Shown here: piece by piece, positions 52,812 to 64,000 of the stretch
Layout: the number at the start of each line of letters is the position of its first letter
Position numbering within the stretch: the stretch's first letter is position 1
Assembly: GCA_964017145.1 (NCBI GenBank)
Contig: OZ024845.1
Location: forward strand, 124,001 to 188,000
Length of the DNA stretch: 64,000 nt
Reading direction: 5' to 3'
DNA from: Agrocybe praecox
Lineage: Eukaryota > Basidiomycota > Agaricomycetes > Agaricales > Agrocybaceae
Notes under the pieces: generated by a model
The model's input: the letters and a program-made list of their open reading frames with translations, nothing else
Told to the model about the DNA's origin: nothing
Database searches by the model: none
Translations under genes and position numbers: made by a program

Positions 52812-55344
52812 ATGAACAAAAGTCGGCGTGTTATCACCAAGAATTCCCTTATATCTGGCCAGAACGTTTTTGTGGCCGGCGGTACATTAATTCAGCATAA
52901 TGTGGCAAGTGACGGACGAAAATGTGAGTAATAAAGTCTCAAATTATACGCTTCCACGGGGATCTAACTATATGTAGCGCCATTTGACATCCTGAGGAAG
53001 GCCACGGCACCTAACGCATTTCACGACTCTAATTCCCAGTTTGATCGTCCCAAATGCCATCCCAATACCCGTATCGCTGTCTTGAGGAGAATTATGAACT
53101 GGGTTCGACGTTGCGACAGGGACACCTGGGACAAATACATCTTGTGGCTCACCGGCGCAGCAGGAGCAGGAAAATCAGCTATCACCCAATCGTTCATCGA
53201 GATGTGTCTACTCAATGAGCTGGTTCTTGCGACTTTTATTTTTTGGAGGTCCGATGGAACGAGGAACCACGCAGGCGCGTTCGTTGCAACGATTGCATAC
53301 CAAATTTATCACGCAATTCCGGACACCCAAAAAGAAATCCTGTCCGTGATCAACGCAGATCCCTTAATCCTGACAAAGGGTCTGGAGCATCAGTTTACCC
53401 ACCTAGTCATGAAGCCCCTTCACAATGTATGCTATTCCGGCGTTTCATCACCTTTGGGTTCCTGGAGAGTCATCGTCATAGACGGTCTCGACGAATGTGA
53501 TAACGGGATTACGCAGGCCAGGATTCTGCGCATGATAGCCGATGCAGTTCGAACATTCGACCTACCCATTCTATTTCTCATCGCCAGTCGTCCTGAACAT
53601 GCGATCAATCTGGCATTTAGAGCCAACGAAATGGAAGGGTTATTCTCACGACTTTATCTGGACGATGAATTCCACCCCGACGACGACATTCGCATATTTC
53701 TCAGAGATGGCTTTGAAGAAATCAAGACCACTCATCCATTCAAGGCCTACATCCCCGCTTCTTGGCCATCCAACAAAACTCTAGAGGAAATAGTCAGAAA
53801 ATCGTCGGGCCAATTCATTTATGCAGCTACAGTATTTCGCTATTGCAAATCCACTAGGCATCGCCCCGATCAGCGTCTTGATGTTGTGAATAATCTACGC
53901 CCGGCTCAAGGTGACTTGCCATTTACGCAACTGGATGCGCTATATACAATGATTCTCGATTCCGTCGCAGATAAAGCGCGCGTTTTATACATGCTTAGTG
54001 TTATTTCACATCGCATATTCACAGGTTCCCACTATGCGTTCGACATATGTTCATTCATGTCGTTGGAACCAGGGGAGCTCGAGATCTTGGTCTGTGATCT
54101 AGGCGCCATTGTCTCGATCGAAATTTGTTTCAATGGGCAGTTGGGAAGGGAGATGGAGGTTGTGAACATCCTACACAAATCACTTGATGACTTCCTTCTT
54201 GACCCCATGAGGTCCAGAGACTACTTTCCTGACATGGATACCTACAGATCAAAGCATGTTGCAAATATAATTCAGTATCTGGTCAAAGGTAAGAGTGTTC
54301 CCAGAAATTATTGAACATCTCAAACTGATTTCTCCCAGAACCCAAGGACTATGGATTTGTAGACTTTAGGGAATTCATTACAAGGGAAATTCCTATTTGC
54401 CGGAGCTCAAATTCGCTAATCAATAGCGCTGAGAAGTTTCTATTCGCTGAGCTTATATTGAATGAAATTAAAGCCGACACTCAATATAAGTCTTTTTATT
54501 ATCCTATGAACCTCCGAAGATTTGTATTTTGGCACTGGCTTCCATTCTGCGCACGCATGGTCAGGAAGAAATCTTCATTTGATGTTAATATCCTTAATGT
54601 TCCCCACAGGCCCCTTTGGATAAGCGCTGGGACATTATACAGAAACAACATCAAGAATATCTGGAACAGGTATTTTTGAAAGAGCTGCCGCACTATTTCG
54701 AGGACGACGAGAGGATCCTTTTCTTATGTTTGGCATGTCACCTAGGGAACGACATGTGTGTACCGATTGTTTCCGGCAAGGAACTGACACTCAGCCTGTA
54801 CGGCATGTATGAGGGTCTTCGTGATACCCTCTATCTCCTTGAATCCTTTGGGCCCGATGAGGAAAGAGCTCACTATTTGCGTCACTTTGTGCGCTTTCTA
54901 CAGCACCCAGACCAATCAGACAGCTACCCTATAGGTCCTTCAGCGTATGCAAAGGCAGCCTTATATTGTCTAAATAGGCTTGGATGTGTTTTTTCTGATG
55001 CAGGTGACGAAGATGAGCTGTTGAACGCACTCATCATTGACAATGGACGATGGACATTAGACAACACCACCATCTCCTATGTAGACTGCATCAGAGACCA
55101 CTTTCTGGCTCTTGGTTACATCATCATCTTCCTTCCTCTAGCTGGATGTTCTGAATCACTCGTTCAACTATGCGAAGATGACAGCTTTCTGGACGACAAA
55201 ATTACGACCAAGTTTCCCATCCGCAGCGCCCTCGTACGCCAAGAGATGAAGAATTACCTGGAGAGGTTCGAGCCCGTGCGCCAGGAAGTCCGCAGTGACA
55301 GAGCACGGAAACAGATATCATTTTCCTTATGGACTCGTAAATAG
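52812..55344 (+). CDS. NLR3: intact short NACHT NLR-like protein, 792 aa
   Basis: Four exons (52812-52923, 52978-54288, 54339-54559, 54610-55344) with introns of 54, 50 and 50 nt join in phase (2379 nt). Exon 1 encodes a 37-residue head with ISGQNVFVAGGTLIQHNVAS. Residues 38-90 carry SPFDILRKATAPNAFHDS and PKCHPNTRIAVL. Walker A is GAAGAGKS (97-104) and Walker B IVIDGLDEC (DGLDEC 206-211). A sensor-like ASRPEH and LYLDDEF complete the NACHT domain. The winged-helix/helical part (IPASWPSNKTLEEIVRKSSG, LDALYTMILDS) and a C-terminal domain of about 300 residues (FVFWHWLPFC, LACHLGNDMC) follow. No WD40, TPR or ankyrin repeats are seen. It is cytosolic by inference (no signal peptide). It probably acts as an ATP/GTP-driven oligomerising sensor; the ligand is unknown. 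Confidence 0.88.
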
Positions 55345-56269
55345 TTGCCGGACGCTGCATTTTGACTCCCTCAGACAAGATTTAGCTCCTATGATACAAA
55401 AATTGTACATATATAAGCGTAACATATACAAAATGCCAAGGTATTCACTTGAAAGAAAGGAAGAAATACGGAACAGACCAGGGTCAAATATTATTTCAAA
55501 TTATTATCAAAGACAGTATGTATCCAATGCAGCAAACTATTGAACCGCTTCGCACCCTCTGATGGACTCGACATGGCAGGCGTGAGACTCGCGCTGAACA
55601 CTGAGGGACAAGCGGGAGCATAACGTGAACGTGAATAGGTCGGCGGGTAGTTGCTCTTGGAGGGTCTGGAATGGGTCGTCGTTGACGTTGACGTTGAGAC
55701 TCGGGCCTGTGGGGGTGGAGCATTGATATGAGTGCAGTGGAGATGCCAGATGGGAAATGCCAGAGAGAAGCGGGGAGGTAAGACTGGTGAGTTGTCGATG
55801 AAACGAGTATGAGGAAGAAGACGACGAACTTCGAAGGCGCGGACGTCAATAATACCAGTCGTCGCATTCGTGTTTGTGTTCGTGGTGATGGTGGTTTTAG
55901 CAAGAAGCAGGCGAAAGCAAGTGGGTGGCGCCGAGCAAAACGTGGGGTGTCATTAGGTTGAGCGCTACGTTAAGCGCTAAGCAGGGAAGAACAGAGGGAA
56001 AACAAGGGCGGGGGATGAGAAATAGTGGTCATGGCGGAGGTGACCAGGCGGGACATGGATACAGACGAAGAGATGGGGAAATGACGGAAGGGAGGTCGTG
56101 TAACAAAAAGAAAACGAACGCGCATTCCCCATCGGACTATAGCTCACAGAAAGCTAGGAGGTCAGTGGGGTGAGGAGGAGGAGGAAGGATGGGAGGAGAG
56201 AGGGACGTACAGGGATAACTCAACACTTCCGCTTAAGTTGAGGATAAAAATTGGGGTGGCGAATACACT
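55345..56269. repeat. NLR3 3' flank and an extra partial partner block
   Basis: 55345-55510 repeats the NLR 3' flank. 55560-55930 (minus) repeats the block of partner copies found at 51.27-51.60 and 58.04-58.38 kb. It is open in one frame for about 130 codons (..LAKTTITTNTNTNATTG.., then Ser/Pro-rich). It is therefore an additional truncated partner copy. 55930-56269 is G-rich with no gene seen. Confidence 0.5.
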
Positions 56270-59130
56270 GGAGGGTGGTGGTTAGCGTCATTGGAAGACG
56301 TCATGATTGGAGCTGACGCGCTGACGTTCAGGACGTCGTCAAAAACCCCGGACCACCGAGGGCATCCAACATCCTCGCCGACTTCCATCCAAAACCCACG
56401 AAAAAGCGAGGAAAACTCACCCAGTCCCAATGATCCTATCAACCAACGCACCGAACCTGCCTCCCCACAGGCGTACGTCCTCCTTTGTCATCTTCATCCG
56501 CACGTACAAAATCGGTGTCGTAAGATGAGCGAGGTGACTTGTGCGAGGGATTTTTCTTCCGTTTGGCATGTTGTTGGTGAGGACATTGTGCGTGCGCGCG
56601 GTTGTATGTGGCTGTTTTGTAGTCGGGGTTGCTTAGGGAAGGAAGGGAGACGAGGACCTGACTCGTCAATCTTAAGCGCTATGCAATGATAGTAGAAGAG
56701 GGAAGGGAAAGGAGCGAGGGAAGGACCTACGCACAAACGGACAACGCAACACAAAGGTATAAGTACTGCGTTGAGCAAGATGAAATAACACGAGTGAACG
56801 TACCTGATACAATCAATATGAAGAAACCAAGGGAGGAAGATAGAGAAACTGAAACGAAACGAATCTAAGAAATAACGACAACCACAGAGAAAAAAAAACA
56901 CGACGAGTATGAGGGGGGGATGACGTAATTGTGTTTGACTCGGGCTTCCTTCTCCATGGTGTGTTCAGAATGCGCGGCCTTGGACTTGTGGGTGCGCGAA
57001 ATATGGTGCGCGAGGGACTCTTTCGTACGTTAGGGACTCTGTTGGAAAGGACGTTGTGTCGTTGATTGTAGTTGAGTAGGTTGTTGCATCAGTTAGGGAT
57101 ACTGTGGTGTATGCTTCGACGAGGGAGAGAGGAAGGGACTGAGCCGAGCGAGGAAAAACATCATCCAACGAGTCAACGCTAGGCATGCGAAGAGAATGGA
57201 AGGAAAGGCAAGACGCACGTTCAAAGCACGAACGGCAGACTACCACACTTGTGCTGCTTGTACGGTCAAACCATCCATAGGTCCATGCTTTGCCCGCTAC
57301 CTGGTTCTGCACCCACCCACTGCACATCATTTTACTCGCGAAATGCGTAACGCACTGAGTACAAAAAACGCTCATCGTGAAGTGGAGAGAAAGAGAGGGG
57401 ATGAAAGTGCTAATGGGACGAAACAAAAGAAGGAAACAGGACGATAGTCTGAAGGGAAAAACATCTTGGATGGTACCTTCCACGTGGAGGGACGTATATG
57501 AGGAGAGACGGTGGAGTGAAGACGAGGTGTGATACTTTTTTTGAATGTGAGTGTGTGTGTGGAGTATGGAGATATTCGTGTTCCCGGAGGTGGTCTTGTT
57601 CGCGTTCGTAGTGGTGGTGGTGATCGTGATGTTGACGAGAGGCGGGCAAGGATAAGAAGCGGCAGAGAAAAGAAAACGTCGGGGTGTCATTACAATTGAT
57701 CCATATGAGGCCGAGAGTAGAGGAGAGAACAGCGGATGCGCAAAAAAAGAGAAGAGAAAACGGTAGCGGGATGAATTATGCACCCATCTCCTCAACCCGA
57801 CCTTTCCAACCTCACTACCCTTCCTCAACTGATACCCCAAAACACCCGATAAACCGCTCTAAGTCAAAACACTGCCGATTTCCCCACCGCAATTGTCCAG
57901 TACGATGAACCTTCACATGATAAGCTTCTCTTGGCGGGCCTCGACCGCGGGACGACGAACAAAAAAAAGTTCGCCGGACTGCGCAGCAACAAGGCTCGCA
58001 AGGGACGATAAGTGTTAACGAACAGGCCCATAGAGCAGTTGTTCCCGGAGGGCCAGGGACGGGTCGTTGTTGACGTTGGTACTCGAGCCCATGGGAGCGT
58101 AACATGAAGACGACTTTGATGGAAATACCGGATGGGAGGAGCGGGGGAGGGGAGGAGCGAAACCCGGATCGGAAATAATTAAATATGTATTCTCTTCTTC
58201 TTTCGAGCGTGGATCGCTGATGTATGAAAACGTGGATAGGAAGAAGAGGAGGAAATCCCGGCCGTTTGTGATACCAGTCGTCACGTCCGTGTTCGAGGCT
58301 TTGGTGATGTTGGCTTTGGCCAGAGGCAGGCACAAAGAAGTCCGAGTGATGTACCAATGTTAGCGTCTGCGTCAAACGTGGGCGCGTGAGTGTGGATCGC
58401 TGTACAATGGGAGAACAAGAGAGGGAAAGGCAAGGTTGTGATGACGGCGGGCTTGCCGAGATATCAAGAACGGCCTGGATCCGGAAGAGGAAGGAAAACG
58501 AACAAAGGTGAAACGAAAAAGGAAGGGAGGTCGTATATGTGTTCGCCAAGGTGGGAGTCGGTACTTGTTTTCCGGACCAGGGCACAGTGCTTCCTGACCT
58601 CCTTCGCCCCCACAGCCCAATAAAACCTCCCATCCCGAAGTACATTCCAACATCCGCAGCCAAATCTCAAAAACTGTCAATGATTTCTTCCTCATGTCAA
58701 CTTCAATTCGAACGGAGGATATGAGAGAGGACGTACGAGCATTGTAAGCGAAATTCGCTGACAGCTGCATCAGATTCAGGGGTTCCTCATTTCAAAAAAC
58801 GCATGGTTGATGGTCGACAGGCCAATGTAAGACCAGATAGACTGTGCATGAGTTTTATCAGCAGTCTGGCCTCGACGCAAGGAAGGAGGAAGATGAAATT
58901 GAGAGGAAGCGAAGAGAAGATGTTGAATGAAAAACAAAAATGCCAACTCACATTACACTACTAGGCGGCCATCGACCACACAGAGAATGTGAAGAGATAA
59001 ACGGATATATGTCGACCTCGACGAGTACATAGCTGGGGTAATACCAAAGAATTGAACGTCAACGGGAGGAAGGGAAAGGGAGCCGTGAACAAAAAAGCTA
59101 ACCCCTAACATGAACAGCCAAGTATAGATT
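56270..59130 (-). pseudogene. Partner sequence copy 4 (left of NLR4), decayed
   Basis: It carries the same ordered blocks as copy 3: LWGGRFGALVDRIIGTG (about 56430-56510), a DCIR-gtacgtt donor (about 56790), the THKSKAAHSEHTMEKEARVK block (about 56910-56990), the Cys-rich CTQCVTHFASKMMC block (about 57290-57370), the NITKASNTDVTTG block (about 58260-58320) and the exon-like MAADVGMYFGMGGFIGLWG block (about 58600-58663). The 5' end reaches 59.1 kb. Frames are broken repeatedly. Head-to-head with NLR4. Confidence 0.5.
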
Positions 59131-59722
59131 AATTGCCAGAGCCGAGACTGTGCCGCCGCCAAGCGAAGTTGAATCAGTGGTGTCGGAGCTTCGTGTTCTA
59201 AATTTATCAACCGACTCCCGCGTCAACTAAGTGGGCGGCTTTTTCCTATTGCCTTAGCAGTTATGTGTGGGATGAATCGATGACGGTCTGTCACTCATAA
59301 TCCATTCTTCTCGCTCTCCGCATATGCAGTGTGGGCATGTGATCCGATTCAATCGAATCTAATCTTCCCTTACATACAGATAGAGCAATTGGTTATAATG
59401 TGTTCTCTTTTATTTCATGGCTGTGGTATGCATGCTCTGACTGTACTCCTATATTATTGAATGGCAGCTCAGATATTTCATGAGTAATGGGTACCCAAAT
59501 ATGCAGTACAGCGCCTCATAAAAAAGCTGTGTTAACGAACAGCTGTAAGACGCTTTGGCAGTGAAGATATAAATATGTGATGTGTGGCCAATGCACAGCT
59601 TTTATGTATATTTAAGGTTTCAAGGGCTTGAATGACGGCTGCTGCGACTTGTTCCTTTCTTTCCCTCATCAGCGAGCATCCGACTTATTGCTTTTCTCTC
59701 GAATCTCGGGTTCGCTGTACGG
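59131..59722 (+). promoter_or_regulatory. Bidirectional region upstream of NLR4
   Basis: Counterpart of 52201-52811. It keeps aaaaaagctgtgttaacgaa, tgaagatataaatatg (TATA-like, about 59565) and one tttcaaggg unit near the start codon. Confidence 0.45.
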
Positions 59723-62193
59723 ATGGATGGCAATCGGCGTGTTATCACCAATAATCACCTTATATCCGCCCAGAACATTGTTGTAACCGGCGGTACATTT
59801 AACCAACAGAATGTGGCAAGTGACGGACGAAAATGTGAGTAATAAAGATTCAAAGTACATGCTTCCATGGGGATCTAACTATATGTAGCGTCATTCGACA
59901 TCCTGAGGGAGGCAACGGCACCTAACGCATTTCACGACTCTAATGCCCAGTTTGACCGCCCTAAATGCCATCCCAACACCCGTATCGCTGTCTTGAGGAG
60001 AATAATGAACTGGGCACGGCGCTGCGACAGGGAAACATGGGACAAATACATCATGTGGCTCACCGGCGCAGCAGGAGCAGGAAAATCAGCCATCACCCAA
60101 TCATTTATCGAAATGTATCTTCTCAACGAGCTAGTTCTTGCGTCTTTTATTTTTTGGAAGTCCGATGGAACAAGGAACCACGCAGGCGCGTTCGTTGCAA
60201 CGATTGCATACCAAATTTATCGCGCAATTCCGGCCACCCAAAAGGAAATCCTCTCCGTGATCGACGCGGACTCCTTAATCCTGACAAAGGGTCTGGAGCA
60301 TCAGTTTACCAACCTAGTCATGAACCCCCTTCAGAATGTATGCTATTCCGGAGTTTCATCACCTTTAGGTTCCTGGCGGGTTATCGTCATAGACGGCCTC
60401 GACGAATGTGGTGACGGGATTATGCAGGCGAGGATTCTGCGCATGATAGCAGACGCGGTTCGAATATTCGACCTACCTATTCTATTTTTCGTCACCAGTC
60501 GTCCTGAACATGAGATCAATCTGGCATTTAGATCAAACGAAATGGAAGGGCTATTTTCACGACTTTATCTGGACGATGAATTCCATCCCGACGACGACAT
60601 TCGCAGATTTCTCAGAGACGGCTTCGAAGAGATCAAGACCACTCATCCATTCAAGGCCTACATCCCTGCTTCTTGGCCATCCGACAAAACTCTAGAGGAA
60701 ATCGTCAGAAAATCGTCGGGTCAATTCATCTATGCAGCTACGGTATTTCGGTATTGCAAATCCACTAGGCATCGCCCCGATCATCGCCTGGATATTGTGA
60801 ATAATCTACGACCAGCACAAGATGACTTACCATTTACGCAACTGGATGCGCTATATACAATGATCCTCGATTCTGCCGCAGATAAAGTGCGGGTTCTATA
60901 TATGTTTAGTATCATCGTACATTGTGTACCGAACGAAGTCAAGGATTTCGACATATCTTTATTTATGTCGTTGGAACCAGGGGAGCTCGAGATCTTGCTC
61001 TGTGATCTAGGTGCCATTGTCTCTATCAAAACTCGTTTCTTTGATTGGTTGAGCAGGGACGTAGAGGCTGTGAACATCCTACACAAATCACTCCATGACT
61101 TCCTTCTGGACCCTGTGCGGTCCGGACACCATTTCCTTGACATTGATACCTACAGATCAGAGCATATTACAAATATAATTCAATATTTGATCAAAGGTGA
61201 GAGTATTCCCAGAAATTGTTGACCTTCTCAAACTAAATTGTCCCAGATCCCGCGATACTTCCCTGTTACTTTGAGGAGTTTATTACAAAGGAATTTCTGC
61301 GATGCCAGAGTTCAAATTCGCTAATCAATATCGCCGAGAAGTTTTTATTCGTTGACATTATATTGCATGAAATGGAAACCGCGGACGAAACTGTTGATTA
61401 TTTCCCTATGAATATCCGAAGATTTGTATTTTGGCACTGGCTTCCATTTTGCACACGCATGGTAAGGAAGAAAATCTCGATTTGATGTTAATCTCCTTAA
61501 TATTCCGCCCAGGCTCCTTTGGATCAGCGCTGGACCGTTATAGAGAAACAACATCAAGAATATCTGGAACAGGTATTTTTTCATCAGCTGCCGTACTATT
61601 ACGACGACGACGAGGGGATTATGCTTTTATGTGTCGCATGTCACCTGGGGAGTGACATGTGTGTACCAATCATTTCCGGAGATGTACATCTCTCCCTCTC
61701 GAGCTCCTTGTACAGTGATGATCTGCTCTATCTCTTTGAATCCTTTGGGCCCGACAATGAAAAAGTTCACTATTTGCGGCTTTTCGTGCGCTTTCTACAG
61801 CACCCAGACCAATCAGGCAGCTACCCTATAGGTCCTTCAGCCTATGCAAAGGCAGCCTTACATTGTCTAAACATACTTGAAGATCTGGGAGAGGGTTCGG
61901 GTGACGAAGATCAACTGTTGAACATACTTACCATTGACAATGGAAGATGGACGTTACACATCACCTTCGAGTTGGACAAAAGTGTCAGGGACAACTTTCT
62001 GTTTCTTGGTTACACGATCTTCTTCCTTCCTCGAGCTGGATTTTCTGAAGAACTCGTTCGGCGATGCGGAAAGGACAGGTTTCTGGAGGAGGAGTTTACG
62101 ACCAAATTTCCCATCCGCAGCGCCCTCGTACGCCAAGAGATGAAGAATTACCTGGACAGAGTTCGAGCCAGTGCACCAGGAAGTCTGCAGTGA
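59723..62193 (+). CDS. NLR4: intact short NACHT NLR-like protein, 771 aa
   Basis: Four exons (59723-59834, 59889-61196, 61247-61461, 61513-62193) with introns of 54, 50 and 51 nt join in phase (2316 nt). The ATG at 59723 is chosen over 59727 because it keeps the 112-nt exon and the reading shared with NLR3. The head holds ISAQNIVVTGGTFNQQN. Walker A GAAGAGKS (97-104) and DGLDEC (206-211) define a NACHT NTPase. The C-terminal region matches NLR3 up to exon 3. The last part of exon 4 and the 3' flank (about 61895-62325) are about 99 percent identical to NLR2 instead, ending DRVRASAPGSLQ. That points to gene conversion. A sensor role in non-self recognition is inferred from the family. Confidence 0.88.
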
Positions 62194-63634
62194 CAGAGCA
62201 GGGAAACAGGTATTATTTTCCTTATGGACCTATGTAGAAGAAGATTTTATTACCAGGGAGATCCCACGTACGCTAAAGTTTCCGAAATCAAGCAGATGCA
62301 GCTATCATATTTAGGCATTAACATAGTCGCCGGACGCTGGATTTTGACTCCCTCAGACAAGATTTGGCTCCTATGATATAAAACTTGTACATATATAGAC
62401 GTAAAATATACAAAATGCCAAGACATTCACTTGAAAGAAAGGAGGGAATACGGTACAGAGCAGGGTTAAATATTATTTCAAATTATTATCAAAGACAGAG
62501 GGTGACACGAATGGATGGGGAAAGACGAGTAACAAAACATACACATTGGAAGAAAACAGTCAAAGAAAAGTCGAAAGACAAAGATGCAGTCAAAGTTGAA
62601 TGAGGAGCATCGTACTGCATACATGGATAATAAGTACGAATGCCATATTAAGATGACGATATGAAGATGAAGGATAAACTGTAGAAGAGCTGAAAGACTG
62701 GATAGAAAAGAAGAGAAGAGAATAACCGCGCACAAGAGAATAAAGGACTCATCGTGTGTGAGTGTCCAGCATGCTACCTATGCAGAAGAGCCAACAAGTA
62801 CGTACAAAGCCACAAAAAGGGAGAACGCAGCGTAGGACGAAGAAATAGGAGGAAAGCAGATATCGGTGTAAGTCTGGAGGAACAAGGTTCAGGAAGATTT
62901 ATTGCATAGAGATAGACATATAAGTAGAAGAAAAGAGAGAAAAAGATGCCAGGAAACAAAGCGAGGGTGCCATTCGAAAGGATGCAATAGAATGCAAAAC
63001 AAATGAGACGGTAGCTCTGAGAGCAGAGAGCGAGGAACAATAGGGGGAGAAAGATGTGCGATTTGTATACGAACGTCAACGTTCAACTTGAGTGTGGTGT
63101 GTCAATGAGAGATGGCAGAATAAGGGGAAACAGAGATAGGGATGGCAGTGAAGATCATAAGCTACAGCAACAAAAGGAAAAGAATGGATGTCAAGAGACC
63201 AATCTTTGCCCACGCAGCCTAATAAAGCGCACCAGGCCCAAACACTTCCAGAACACCCATAACATGCGTCCAAAACTTAAACGTTTACACGGCTGGGAGC
63301 AACATGCGTAGTTGATGTTGGAAAGGTGCAGGGGGGAATAGCGCTGGTGTGCGTAGTGTTCACGCTCTTGGCGATGAGGATAGTGATTATCTGTTGACGG
63401 TAGTGCGGACGAGAGATGTAGGCAGGGAAGAGGAGTTAGTGAAATATATCAATGTATGCGTCCGTATTCCACCTGAATGTGATATCGGAGACAGAGGTTT
63501 GAGAGTCGAACCTCGAAGTGGGCTATGGGAGGTGGCAACGGCGGGGGCGACATGGAAAGTCATGCGACTATCAAGCACACGTGGTGGCAACGAGCAGGAG
63601 AAGAGGGGCACATAGGAGGGTTGTATTATTACGC
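62194..63634. other. NLR4 3' flank and unassigned sequence with a partner fragment
   Basis: 62194-62500 is the duplicated NLR 3' flank. 63320-63380 (gtgcgtagtgttcac.ctc) matches the 3' part of the partner gene at 25245-25315. 63200-63290 resembles a partner exon on the minus strand. 62500-63180 has only scattered open frames without recognisable domains. Confidence 0.45.
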
Positions 63635-64000
63635 TGAAAGACGATTTTTCTGTCGGTGATTTATGCTTTGACAATCACACAAAACACAACCAACAACAAA
63701 ATCCAGAGAAAGAGTGGGCTAGACCTAGATAAGACGACTCTCTCCCTGTGAGTTCGGGGGTGGGAATAAAGTTACTTCGTTCCTAAGAAAGGTTTGTTAG
63801 TGTAAAGATCGAATAGGTTTAAAGGTTTGTGATGAGCTTTTGTCCTAGACAAAAGTTTGAGATTGAATAAGAGAGTAGAAATCAAAGTGAACATGTTCCA
63901 CTTTGAAATCAGAGCAAACGTAGAAAAAGAAGAGAATAATCGAAGCTTGGAACGTTTTCCAAGCTATAGAATTGACTGCCGAGACTGAAGATTGACTGAA
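63635..64000 (-). repeat. Start of another long LTR, cut by the window end
   Basis: From tgaaagacga at 63635 the sequence follows the LTR at 3400 almost base for base, including the three R/U5 palindromes (63836-63965). It is the plus-strand left end (R/U5 side) of a further copy in the same orientation as the complete element. Whether it is a full element or a solo LTR cannot be seen. Confidence 0.93.

Noticed and set aside
55500..59130. Partner sequences as STE3-like pheromone receptors
   Set aside because: Head-to-head clusters and aromatic stretches suggested this, but no seven-span pattern or conserved STE3 motif could be assembled, and no CaaX pheromone frame was seen nearby.
1..64000. 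tRNA, rRNA or CRISPR features
   Set aside because: No B-box-like ggttcgaatcc with a matching cloverleaf, no rRNA-like blocks and no regularly spaced short repeats were found; the tandem repeats seen have coding or LTR context.

Overview
The window is nuclear DNA from a filamentous basidiomycete, most likely an agaricomycete mushroom-forming fungus. The evidence is the gene structure (many introns of about 50-65 nt with GT..AG borders) and the gene families: short NACHT NLR-like ATPases, a CxC/KDZ transposase, a DUF6535 membrane protein, a serpentine membrane protein of agaricomycete type and an auxin-efflux-carrier-like transporter. No bacterial-type operons, rRNA, tRNA or CRISPR were seen. 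Two runs of exactly 200 N (214-413 and 42906-43105) are assembly gaps.

Left third (1-21 kb). This is mostly mobile DNA. An LTR fragment opens the window. A broken SR-rich gene (1301-3399) runs into a complete LTR element (3400-13644, reading leftwards) with two 1689-bp TG..CA LTRs. The element encodes Gag, a CCHC knuckle and a retropepsin-like protease, but I see no reverse transcriptase, RNase H or integrase. An open frame also lies inside its U3. On the far side a two-exon gene with a GRF-like Cys motif is cut by the other LTR. Two MITE-like inverted-repeat elements, an Spt5-C-terminal-like gene and a degenerate KDZ transposase gene follow.

Middle (22-43 kb). NLR pseudogene 1 (22767-24981) has lost its first exon, carries a 255-bp solo LTR with a 5-bp target duplication, and has an internal deletion. 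Next come a small unknown leftward gene, a complete seven-exon AEC transporter gene (26827-29576, minus), a serpentine membrane protein gene (30337-31731, minus), a DUF6535 pseudogene, a gene broken by another solo LTR, an RNase H1 N-terminal-like protein, further hypothetical genes and a second solo LTR of the same family in opposite orientation.

Right third (43-64 kb). This is a tandem array. Three NLR genes (46312-48785, 52812-55344, 59723-62193, all plus) alternate with copies of a decayed leftward partner sequence, so each NLR lies head-to-head with a partner copy. Each NLR starts with a separate exon of exactly 112 nt encoding a Gly/Asn/Gln-rich motif, followed by a NACHT exon and two C-terminal exons without recognisable WD40, TPR or ankyrin repeats. 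Near-identity of the last exon in NLR2 and NLR4, set against different NACHT halves, indicates recent gene conversion. The window ends inside another copy of the long LTR.

Overall this is a fast-evolving accessory region where NLR-type (probably non-self recognition) genes, transposons and broken genes are mixed. NLR3 and NLR4, the AEC transporter and the serpentine membrane protein look functional. Much of the rest looks decayed.
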